Below, piece by piece: positions 21,132 through 30,965 of a stretch of DNA of 32,092 nucleotides. Below the pieces are notes generated by a model. The model saw only the letters and a program-made list of their open reading frames with translations, searched no databases and had not been told where the DNA came from. Source of the stretch: Intoshia linei (taxonomy: Eukaryota; Orthonectida; Rhopaluridae); contig LWCA01000330.1 of assembly GCA_001642005.1 (NCBI GenBank), forward strand, positions 1 to 32,092, written 5' to 3'. Each line of letters opens with the position of its first letter. Positions within the stretch are counted from its first letter, which is position 1. A program made the position numbers and the translations under genes.

Positions 21132-21842
21132 TTATTTATAAATATTATCTATTAAATCTAATCCTATTTTATTTAAATCAAAATTTAATAAATCTGATTC
21201 AGCGAATTTTTCAGCGCTTGGCATGTATGTATCATCCATCTCCATCTAAAGTTTAATATATTAAATTTTTTAGAAATTAAAACATAATTCATTGTTTGGG
21301 CTTGATGTTGGCATAATTCTTTGATACTTATTTCATTTATATTATTTGTAAATATAACTTGGTCCATGGATTTGCGAATTGCTCTTAATTGGTAGTCTAC
21401 ATTTTAGTTATGTTTAACATTCAAAATGTTAATTGTGTAAAACGTACCAAAATAGTATAATCTCTCTCCAGTTACTCTGTTATAACACTATATAATACTG
21501 TTATTTATATTTTATATGCATTTTCACGTATAATAAAATTTTTAATCCCTGATATATAATGTATACTATATACTGTAGAAAAAAATTTTCTTTTTTATTT
21601 TTAAAGTAAGTATTTTTAAGCTAAATTTGAAATTTCTTTTTTTTAATTGCATTATTTATTATTAAAAAAAAAAATTAAGTGAGATCCATTTATTATTAAC
21701 AATTCTACAAAAAGCTTTGATTATACATAGATACTCGTTAAAATTATTAAAATTAAAATTACTTGTTTAATTTCACTATCTATTGGTTTTTCGAGTTTAA
21801 TGGTTTCACAATAGTCTTCACTAGATTTTTTCAAAGTTTTAT
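21132..21842 (-). CDS. unknown convergent gene, C-terminal exons
   Basis: Exon 21842-21763 reads KTLKKSSEDYCETIKLEKP. Exon 21396-21284 reads YQLRAIRKSMDQVIFTNN, then ELCQHQAQTMNY. It joins across a 38-nt intron (21283-21246) in phase 0 to the last exon, MEMDDTYMPSAEKFAESD to the TAA at 21134-21132. A micro-exon of about 28 nt near 21455 (VTGERLYYF) ending in phase 1 would fit before 21396, but its own upstream phase does not match the donor after 21763. That join is therefore open. The stop lies 69 bp from the WDFY3 stop on the other strand. Confidence 0.6.
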
Positions 21843-24800
21843 CTAATGCAAAAATTATTTTTTGATTAATTATTGTCGTATACCAAGATGATTGATATCA
21901 TGTTTCTATTGTGACAACAATAAAACTAAAACATTTATTTGATCACATATACATAATATTTGTTATTATCACTCAATGGATAGCAAATTTTATTTTAAAT
22001 CTTTCCAAGATAAAACTAATTTAATCAATTTTATTACTGACGGAAACTGAGTGTAGCAGTAAACAAGTTAAACAACGTTTAAAATAATTTTTATTTTATA
22101 TGTTTAAATTTATCGTCTCGTTTAATTTTCTTTGTTAAATTTTTGCTCCTTCATTATCACGGAATTCTTCTTTAAATCATGATAAACATTTTTTTTAACT
22201 GATCAATGGTAATAGAAAATTTGGTTCCTGGTTAAAGTGGTATCAACCAATGTTGTGTACATATTTATTTAAATTGATTCAATATCAATGTGATACTTAT
22301 TAGGTATTAGTAGTACCGCACTACCTACAAACCAAAGTTAAGACTGAAAAACTGCTGAACTAATTAATATTACAAAATAAAAATATTTAATGGTGTTTAC
22401 ACCAGACAATGTTTTTCAGACAGTTACACCTGATTTAAATATATGTGGTCAAGAGTTTTGACTTATAAAATGATATTAGTGTTTGTAAATTTTATATTTA
22501 AATTAAATTAACCTGTTACTATTCAAGTTTGACATATAGGAAAGTATACTATGAAGTTCATGATTATTATATTTAATCAACTTTTCAATTAAAAAATTAG
22601 TTTAAAACCTCAACACAAAAATTGAAATATTGCTCTAAACCTTAATTTTCTTAATAAAAAAATTAATAATAATTAATAGTTTGCAATGGCGATTTAGTAC
22701 AGTGCCTACTTGACAAACTGTAATCTAGGTACTCGGTTCGATTCACTTACCTGTCAAAGTTTTCAAATAAATGAAAATACTGTGTATTGAAGGGCATGGA
22801 TAGACAAACAGATTCCGATCACAGAAATGGGTGAGAGGGAGATAAGGAGGGTAGTAGAACATTTTATTTTATTCAAAACAACGAATGTTCCAAATTGAAA
22901 TTTTTCATTTTCAAGTTGACATTCTCTGCCCAACATCTTGGTATGCGACAATTATTATCAATAAATTATATCTTGAAAAACATTTATAATTTATAAATGA
23001 TCGTGTTCAACTCGTCGACAACTGTATGTAGTCAAAATCAATGTAAAATATTAGATTAATATTAGAACTTATCCCCCGAAAATATTCAATCAGAGATAGG
23101 ATTAAAGAGGAATTCTTTCTTATTGATTTAATTATTCCTACTTCAAACATGTTCCTAATTACACACCCTTAAATGGAGTCATTCGTCTTTTAAGGCTTTA
23201 AAAGTTTAAGTTTCCAAATATTAAGATGGAACTACATGTACTTAAAATATGAAACTAAGTAATGAATAATTATTATTGATCTAAATAGTGAATAAATAAA
23301 CGACGAGTTGAAGTATCACTACAATTTAAATAATGTCATGTACCTAATGTACCGATAGATATACTCATTAAATCATCTCCTTTATATGGTTCATATGTTA
23401 ATTTTCCATCATCGTATTTTGCTTTGCTATGAATGTAAAACAAATATTTTCTATCAATTTCTTGGTCTATTTCAATTTCTTTAATTTCACTAATAGAAGA
23501 ATATTTAATATAAAATGTAGTACTGCGGTAATGAGCAATTTTTTTCACCAACTTTTTTCATCATATTAAATACAGTCATATTCAAAATTAAGTCAACATA
23601 ACAAATATTTTATTTTAAATTCATTTATAAGTTCATAACATCTAACTAAATTATTCCCAATATATATTGTTGTCGCAATATATTAAACTAAAAGCTTGTG
23701 GTTATAATGATGTGTAATAATTAAGGATTTGATTCGAAAGTTTGATGAAAATTTGAATTAAAAATTAATAAATAATAGAAAATATTTAAAAATCGATTCA
23801 AAAGTCTGTCAACACCATCATAAATTTGAAATAATTAATAATTAAATTTATAGATTTTATCTGATTTTTTTTAAAACAGAGAATTAAATCATGAATAACA
23901 TTTTAATATTAAAATTATACGAAGAAGGAAAAACATTGCGTGAAATTGACAAACAAGTGGGTCGGCCTATACAACTATTCCTAAAACCCTGAAACGGCTC
24001 CAGGAAAATATAAGTAATGAAATAAGTGGGAGAACTGGTCGAACAAGATTATCTGATATCCGCGACGACAGAAATTTTTGCTAGATTACACCAAATTCAA
24101 CCTCAAATGAGTTTATCCCAATGAAAAAACAATGGACCGTAGATACAAGCAACCGCACAGTTCGTAGGAGTTTGATATACAACAAAATAAAATGTTATGC
24201 AGTTAGTAAAAAACCCGGGGTTGCTGTGACAAAAATTTCTAACCGTTTAAGCTTCTACTCCGATCACTGTAGTTGGTCAATCGATGCATGGCAAAAAGTA
24301 ATATTCTCTTTCTATGTATATGCTATCATATCTAATATTTACGATGACTGAATAGCAATGCCAATAAAAATTATTAATTTCATCGAGAAAAGCTTCAAAA
24401 ATTCTCAAGCAAAGAAAGGTGTCGATGACTGTATAAATATCGATTAAACTGATCGGAAGACACTACAAAGAAATAACAAATTAATTTGAATTTAAAAAAA
24501 TCTGTAATAGCATATATCTACACTATTTTATAGGAATCGCAAAACTTTTATCGTCGTAGGCCCCTAATTTGCAACATAAAAATTCTATCAATCATACAAA
24601 ATGCATTGGCATAATATGAAACGTATTAATTTTCATCAAACACCAACTAAATTTCATAACTCAGGGTATATATAAAGTACTTTGGTGACTCCTGCACTAT
24701 ATTGGATTAAATTTGTAAAAATATTATAAAATACTCATTGTCTGGCTTCATTATTTTTTCTGGTAGAAAGAAATCGAATTCTAGTCTATTTTGTAAAATC

Positions 24801-27800
24801 TAGGTTTATTTTATGGTTAATTATACATAATAAATGCACCAATCATCACATCATGCTTATCAAACACTCTAAGATCATATTTTTTATATATTAATAATCT
24901 AAATCAGCATTTTGTAAATTAGGGTTTACGAAAAAACATTTAAAAAATATATTTTCATCGCGTTTCACATTATCTGCCACTTTGCTGATGTGGACAGTAA
25001 AAAATAAACCTTAATTAATAATAAAAATTGCAAAAGTAGGTTTTTATAATTTTAGTTTTTCCGGAATTTATGAATCAATTTATGACAATTTTTAGGATAT
25101 GACTGTTTTTACTTTATTTTTAATATTATACACACATTCTGTTTAATAAATTAACAAAATGAGATATTAATTGTTTTTAAAATTCTTTACGCAAATGTTA
25201 AAACAAAATTCACTAATTAATAATTCACTTTAATGTAAAAAGTAATGTGATATGACGGTTTCACCTAAAACAAGTTTGAGAACCACTCCTTTAAAGGATC
25301 GATAATAGTGTATAGTAGTATTTTTAAGTTAGATTTTCAACGTGAATTTATTTTTTTGGTAGTGCCCTCGGCAAAGCTAGGTGCTGTTTGTAAATAGTAC
25401 ATAACAGTCAACACAGTAAAGTATATTAAATGTATTTAGTTGACAACTAAGTTCTTGCCGTTTTTTAATTATGCAATAGTTACTGGCGATGAAAAATGGT
25501 GCCTGTATATCACTATGAAGCAGCGCAAGAAATGGCTTGGCCCCAATAAAAAGACAACACCACGCGTGAAACAAGATCTTCATCCGCGTAAAACAATGTT
25601 ATGTGTATGGTGGGACTGGGAGGGGATTATTCATTACAAATTGCTGGAAAGAAATCAAAGAATCAATGCGAAACTCTATGTTCAACAGATGGAACGACTC
25701 AAAACCGCTATTCAGGAAAGGAGACCTAATCGACATCACGGTGTTCTTTTACTGCATGACAACGCCCGCCCTCATATCGCAAATATGACCAAATAAGCTA
25801 TTCAAAGACACGGATGGTAGGTGCTGCCATACCCGCTATACTCGCCTGATTTGTCACCACCATTCCTTGCGCTGCTTCATATTGATATAAAGGCACCACT
25901 TTTCATCGCCAGTAACTATTGCATAATTAAAAAACGGCAAGAACTTAGCTGCCAACCCAATAGAATAATTTTAAATAATAATGATAAATACCTTGTTGTT
26001 TAGTATTGTGCCGAATTGAGAATAGTTTCTATATAACAGTCTCATTATTGCCGTGACCAATGAATGTAACCTGGCTATATGTACATTTTCGGCATTTTTT
26101 ATGAACAGAACGTTCATAATGTAACACTAAAATACAAATTAAATGTTTCAGTTTTAAATATAACATTGCATCTCGGAAATGTGTCGCTATTAATCCGCTC
26201 ATGAGTTATATAATGGTGATCATAATCTGAATGTCGACAGTCGTAAATAACATTATTTTGCGTGTATCAAAAAAATTTATTAAACTTTACATAAAATTAA
26301 ACCATCATTATTACATATTAAAGACTCTTACATGAATTCAACTGTAACGTTATTTTTTTCAACAAATGTTTTATTTTAAATTTCATATATATCTAATAAA
26401 TATATGTTTCTCCACGGTAAACAACACATCGGTTATATTACAAAATATTTTACTAATTATTTCATAAAAAATAATCAATAATGGATAGTTCTTGAATTTT
26501 CGTTTATACGTTTTGGAAAACGTTTAACTCTTGATTAGTAAAATACATTTTTATAGAACTTTGTAATTATAGATTTTTAAATATAATTTCATCTTGAATT
26601 CGATGCATTTGAATTTTTAAATGTTTTATTCAGGATATGGCAGTGCTTCCCAAACTTTTTATGTTCTCTCATATAAGGGTCCCCTCAAATGCAATAATTT
26701 ATACTTTTTTTTATATTCAAAATTTTGTAATAATAATTGAAAGATAATTATAATTACAGAAAAATATATTTTAAAGTTACTGTTTTAGTTTATTTATAAA
26801 ATGTATGTACTTTAGACATTTAATAGACATTTTTATAATTTTAAATTATAGATTGTTAAAATAATCAAACTTTTTAAAAGATCAGATTAAGCTGCCGGTG
26901 CACCCTTTGTGAATCACTGGTCTATGGCTTTAAAACAATAGTACTACAGACAACGGGTTAGTTATATGTTAAGTTTTATTTTTTACGCTTATCAGTTTTT
27001 TTTTTAAATTTAATAATTTGTAAATATATAAAAAGTTTCATCCCAAGCGGAATTCTACTGTTTGTACCACGTAGAAACTATTTAATCTAGTAATTTAACA
27101 TGCTATTACAAAAAAACCTCGATAGACATGGCTAGTTTATAAATATCCTTGGATGAACAATCGAGTGATTTAAAAAAACAAATCAAAACATTCCACCAAT
27201 ATGAATAGTATTCCAAATCGTTATTTTCAGATATAGCAAAATTGAACATGCATCTAATAAAAGTATTCCTATTCTTTTAAAAGTAGTCAAACGTAACATT
27301 CATAAAATTACTCGAGTCCACACGCCAATGTCTTGTTTAATTAAATTGCTTTCAATTTGATCATTTTGAAAACCAGAGAATAAGTAAGAATTATTTAATT
27401 TATCCTTTTTACATTTTAATATATTGTACAATATTTCTAATCCAATTAATCTCAATTTTTTGTATTCAGAATAAGAAATATCTTTTATAGTTGAAAGCAT
27501 TTCATCAATATATAATGTTATACAATCAGACGTATTATTATTTTTTATTACCTGTTTAAAATGTATAAACTAAATGTGATATTTTATTAAAGTTACCATC
27601 AATATGATATTCATCGTAAAATGGTAAAATTCTATTTCTTTTTCGGTTTCTCTAATCATTTTATATGATAAAATTTAAATTACACGTAACCCTCGATTTG
27701 TCCATTAATTGAATTGGTAGTATAACATTTTATTATTCAATCACTTTGAAAAACTAATTTTTTATATAAAAATCATATATGATTTACTACACTAATTTGT

Positions 27801-29011
27801 ATTGTTTCTCAACTTTAGTTGATGTGATAGTGTGATATATAAAATAATATACGGTACAGATAGAGGGTTCTTGTATGCATAAATCAAATATTTATTATAA
27901 ATTACTTATTTTTAAATTTTATAAATTGAACTAAAGTTGTCAAGAATCCACTAAATTGAACGGTATCAATTTTTTCTGGAATTTTCACTAAAAGAAATTA
28001 ATTTGACGTAAATAGTATCAATTGGGTAGTGGCATTCAAATATTTTTATAGTCAATACATACCTACAGTTTTGGTAACATGACTAGAAAATTTGATAAAT
28101 TCTGGTTTTAGTATTCCATCCAATTTGTAAGAGTAATAAATTATATTTCGAACAAAATTTATTAAAAGTATGACGCAATTAGTTATTGAAACACCTAAAA
28201 TTAAAAATATATGTTTTCAAATGTATAGACTATAGATAGCTTGTCTAAACAGGACTCGTGGCTATTAATGGTCTCAATATGTTGTTGCAGGGATGTTGTT
28301 AAAATTTCAACCGTTAAAATAACACGTTCTACGAATTTCATGATTATATAATCACTTTTCTAATGATAATGACCATGATGAACAACTTCTAATACGCATG
28401 TATAAGCAATGCTTGTTGTATTGAACAAAGTTTAAATTTGAGCTACATGCTATTTGTATATATACTGTTTTTGAAAAAATGGAGTACCAGCTACAGAAGA
28501 ATAAAGTTTCACCAAATCTCACAATCTTAAAATACTTGTAAATTTGGGCTCTACAATTTACACCATAAGACCTGTTTAACTTTTGAAATTTTACAGTGCA
28601 GGGCACTGTTGACCACTGTTGCATAACGGTGACAAAAAAATTATTTTTTACAAGGTCCAGTATTTTTTAGTCGTCTCTCAAAATTAAAAGTAGTAAATGT
28701 AAAACTTTGTGATTACTACCATCCGTAGATGTTTATCACACTATGTGTCAGAATGAACTAAAGAGGTTTTCGTCTTGTTTAGAGTCTAACAAAAATGGTC
28801 AACCCGATGAACTCGATGAAAATGGTACCTGACCAATTATATTGATAATTTTAAAATAAAAACCTATTCTTGAGATTGAAAAATCCATCATTGTCGTATA
28901 TAGTTCTAATCGGTTATATGATTCTATTAAATACGTTTTGTTAAATGATCTCAGTCCATTCTCGATTATTTTAGGAGCAAAATATTTTAACACGAAAAAA
29001 GAATATCGATA
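21132..29011 (-). CDS. multi-exon gene of unknown family, convergent to WDFY3
   Basis: At least ten minus-strand segments read as protein and splice in compatible phases. 5' to 3': 29011-28864, 28194-28063, 27987-27906, 27651-27597, 27551-27312, 27273-27118, then after a long gap about 23551-23344, 21842-21763, 21396-21284 and 21245-21132 (stop TAA). The joins within the first six and between 23344 and 21842 preserve phase. The joins 27118 to 23551 and 21763 to 21396 are unresolved. The protein is rich in Ile, Leu, Phe, Lys and Asn and mostly helical, suggesting an alpha-solenoid, with an acidic C-terminus (SAEKFAESDLLNFDLNKIG). No signal peptide or catalytic motif is seen. The 5' end is not found. 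I could not name the family; two neighbouring genes rather than one remain possible. Confidence 0.65.
22686..22760 (+). repeat. tRNA-derived SINE head, candidate
   Basis: The sequence GCGATTTAGTACAGTGCC resembles the 5' end and D-arm (A box) of a tRNA such as tRNA-Phe. About 40 bp later GGTTCGATTC is a perfect B box and T-loop core. Spacing is right for an internal RNA polymerase III promoter. The acceptor stem does not pair well, so this is not a working tRNA. It is more likely the head of a SINE or a tRNA pseudogene, in an intron of the minus-strand gene. Confidence 0.4.
23344..23551 (-). CDS. unknown convergent gene, isolated middle exon
   Basis: The frame reads RSTTFYIKYSSISEIKEIEI, then FYIHSKAKYDDGKLTYEPY and DDLMSISIGTL. 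It ends in phase 1 at a GT (23343-23342). The next exon at 21842 supplies the two bases that make an Asp codon. Its acceptor is not clear; 23551 is an in-frame site chosen as a lower bound. The sequence looks mixed strand and charged rather than helical repeat. It may belong to a different gene from the exons above 27118. Confidence 0.5.
23880..24345 (+). pseudogene. Tc1-type transposase relic
   Basis: From ATG 23891 the frame reads LKLYEEGKTLREIDKQVGRP, the first helix-turn-helix of Tc1 transposases. After a frameshift it continues TTIPKTLKRLQENIS, then GRTGRTRLSDIRDD (GRPR-like hinge). A further shift leads to TVDTSNRTVRRSLIYNKIKC, the second helix-turn-helix, and to DAWQKVIFS, which precedes the catalytic Asp in Tc1 proteins. 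At least two frameshifts and a stop are present, and the DDE domain is missing. It sits between exons of the minus-strand gene. Confidence 0.8.
24360..25088. other. AT-rich stretch without a recognised feature
   Basis: The stretch between the Tc1 relic and repeat copy B shows no gene, RNA or clear repeat. It is presumably intronic to the minus-strand gene if that gene spans this region. Confidence 0.5.
25089..25411 (-). repeat. dispersed repeat, copy B (inverted partner of 19270-19597)
   Basis: In reverse complement it aligns along its whole length with 19270-19597. It contains, inverted, the motif AGTGGTTCTCAAAC, which resembles hAT termini, but internally rather than at an end. It abuts the foldback mariner that begins about 30 bp downstream. 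Confidence 0.85.
25443..25955 (+). mobile_element. foldback mariner relic with ~92-bp inverted arms
   Basis: From about 25470 to 25796 the frame encodes the catalytic core of a mariner transposase: VTGDEKWCLY (first Asp), KTMLCVWWDWEGIIHYKLL, then LLLHDNARPHIANM (second Asp). Two stops follow, then a remnant around YSPDLSPP. At 25861 the sequence turns into an inverted copy of its own start: 25861-25952 is the reverse complement of about 25443-25535, with about six differences. The third Asp is lost at this junction. The result is a hairpin-forming chimera, either a rearranged single copy or two head-to-head copies. The transposase is dead. Confidence 0.85.
25956..26640. other. AT-rich stretch without a recognised feature
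   Basis: No gene or recognisable repeat between the foldback mariner and the hAT-type MITE. Confidence 0.5.
26641..26919. mobile_element. hAT-type non-autonomous element, 279 bp
   Basis: It begins CAGTGCTTCCCAAAC and ends GTGAATCACTG, matching the usual hAT terminal pattern (CAGNG...CNCTG with a TTCCCAAAC-like start). The flanks GGATATGG (26633-26640) and GTCTATGG (26920-26927) agree at 6 of 8 positions, as expected for an old 8-bp hAT target duplication. There is no coding capacity. Confidence 0.75.
27118..29011 (-). CDS. unknown convergent gene, six phase-consistent upstream exons
   Basis: Exon 29011-28864 opens after an AG (YRYSFFVLKYFAPKIIEN) and ends in phase 1. Exon 28194-28063 (VSITNCVILLINFVRNII, then LDGILKPEFIKFSSH) ends in phase 1. 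Exon 27987-27906 (KIPEKIDTVQFSGFL) ends in phase 2. Exon 27651-27597 (ETEKEIEFYHFTMNIILM) ends in phase 0. Exon 27551-27312 (80 codons, including RLIGLEILYNILKCKK) ends in phase 0. Exon 27273-27118 (RNTFIRCMFNFAISENN, then SYWWNVLICFF) ends in phase 0. Introns are 669, 75, 254, 45 and 38 nt. All five junctions agree in phase, which is hard to get by chance. The reading suggests helical repeats; no family was recognised. Confidence 0.7.
28195..28863 (-). other. 669-nt intron of the unknown convergent gene
   Basis: The sequence lies between two phase-matched exons. An open frame of 90 codons on the minus strand (28624-28352) is Cys/Ser/Tyr-rich with no homology I recognise and is probably chance. 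Confidence 0.5.
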
Positions 29012-30379
29012 CTAAATGAAAATATACACTATAAATTATGTATTAAAATATATTGAAATGTTTAATACATTATTGTGTATTATACACACTGGGCAAGGGT
29101 ATCCGAACTTAAAACCAGTGGCTAGTGGGTCACAGAATAATTTTGGTGGCAATAAAAAATTATATAGAATCATAACGACCTATACGACACTTTGGGACGC
29201 CCGACCATAGGCTATAAACTTTATATTATAAACCTAAGAGTCTCAAGCTTATCTGTGAAGCTTAGACTAAAGTGGGCTTGTATGATTATAGCAGCACTAT
29301 AGTTGAATTGTACAATGAAAAAATAACATTTCCATCACATAATCTGCAGGCAAATATGATAAGATTATTATTAATACATACTGTATTAGTGATTCCTCTC
29401 TTCTTTACATTAATCGTGAAACTTAAAATAACAATATTAAAAAAATCTGATTTAATGTCTAGTGAAGTAAAAGTAATCTAAATTATATTGAAGTTTTTCC
29501 CAAATTCATGTCTGTCGGTAACTAAAGTTCCTTATATAAAATCTAATATAATACCGCAAAAAATAATAAAATAATGTTGTGTACGTAATTTTTCTTAAAA
29601 ATTAGATTTAAAATTTAACCCATCAGTTATATGAAGTTTATTACCTCTGACGGGATTAATCATTTTTTCAGAACTTTAGAGGCCAGTTATGGTTAGTGTC
29701 AATAAAAATCTTTTACAATTAGGTCGGTATGAACCCAATTCTCTATTATGTTACAATATTTTTTAGTCCCAATATTGAGGAATTGGATAATACTATATAC
29801 CTATTGAAACATCCATGATAAAAGTATACCTCAATATTTTCAATAATTCTTTTTATTATTTTTTTGATAAATTCAATTTTAAAACACCATAATTCGTTTT
29901 TATCCATAAATCTAGGTTTATAATTAAAATACGGTATAATGCAGTTTCTGAGAAGGTAATGGAGTGTCAGTGTAGGGTTGATAATACCTAGGTGTCAAGA
30001 AATTATGATATTTTTAAATTCTAATTCGAATTCGTGCTGCAATGCGTACATCTTAAAACGTGACAGGCACAATACAATTATTTATCCAAATGCATGACAT
30101 AAACAATTTTTATTAAACATGCATCTATCTGATAATTAATAAGTATCATCATCACAGTTAATATTTATTAAGTTCTTATAGTGATATTTAGTGATAACCA
30201 ATAGTATTCATTTCTGTACAATTACAGTAAACTCTGCTATAAGAACACTCTGTAAAAAAGCTTTCAATCTTTCCATAGTTTAATAAATTTTCTGCACTAA
30301 TATATTAACATTTTCATTATACACTTAACTAATGTTCAACTCAATATATAAAAACAACTCAAAAACTGTTCGTATAGAG
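29012..30379. other. region without a convincing gene
   Basis: Two plus-strand open frames (29016-29210 and 29272-29481) have no recognisable family and no splice context, so I do not call them genes. Upstream exons of the minus-strand gene should lie here or beyond, but I could not find them. Confidence 0.45.
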
Positions 30380-30470
30380 CAATGGTTCCAAAACTTTTTC
30401 CACCATGGACCACTTGTCACACAAAAAAAATGTGTGTGGACCACATCATTTTTTATAAAAATCCCCTTAA
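30380..30470 (+). mobile_element. hAT-like element end, fragment
   Basis: CAATGGTTCCAAAACTTTTT followed by CCATGGACCAC closely resembles the start of many hAT elements (CAGTGGTTCCCAAAC...GGACCAC). The opposite end was not found, so the extent is unknown. Confidence 0.45.
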
Positions 30471-30849
30471 TCCTGAACACGTCACTAAAGTAATATTTTG
30501 ATTTTTTTATTACGTATTTCTCCTTAAATCGAAAATTTTGCATTAACTTTGACACGATAGTTCAATGGCTTTTAATTCTTATGGCAATTAAAAAAATACT
30601 AATTTCAAACTTATGGCGAACTACCAGTCCCGTATGCGAGATCCTTCCACCGAGGAATCTCGACTAAATTTTTTTTAAAATGGACGCTTTAATTAAATTA
30701 AGCATTAAAAAAAATCTTGAATATCAACTAATTTGAGTGTTAAATTTAAAATGTCAACTCAAGAGTCTTAGAAAGTTGGACAGGGTTATATGACCTTATA
30801 ATTCGTTAAAATTTTTTAATGGGCTTGTACTGATTACTGAAATTATTGT

Positions 30850-30965
30850 TGTAGGAGGATAATTTAAAGAGCCTTTACAATAACAATAATTTAATATAAA
30901 TTCTTTACACGTGAACTATCAATATAAACACGTAAATCTTCATAGTGATCAATGTCATCACTACA
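30850..30965 (-). repeat. possible short 3' LTR of the Ty3/gypsy element
   Basis: Directly after the purine-rich end of pol (GTGGTGGAGA) the minus strand continues TGTAGTGATGAC. A possible LTR end, CCTCCTACA, occurs at about 30850, giving TGTAG/CTACA ends and a length of about 116 bp. The other LTR is outside the window, so the boundaries are inferred. Confidence 0.3.

Noticed and set aside
22686-22760. A functional tRNA gene
   Set aside because: The T-loop and D-arm blocks are good, but the acceptor and anticodon stems do not pair convincingly.
22763-22951. 62-codon minus-strand frame next to the SINE candidate
   Set aside because: Composition is repeat-like, there is no homology, and it probably belongs to the same interspersed repeat.
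27118-27551. Possible DOCK-family (DHR2) identity of the minus-strand gene
   Set aside because: A loose similarity in one helical stretch was considered, but no diagnostic motif of DHR1 or DHR2 could be found in the other exons.
28352-28624. 90-codon minus-strand frame
   Set aside because: Lies within an intron defined by two phase-matched exons and has no recognisable homology.
29016-29481. Two plus-strand frames of 60-70 codons
   Set aside because: No family, no clear start context or splice sites; the hydrophobic stretch in the second is typical of AT-rich chance.
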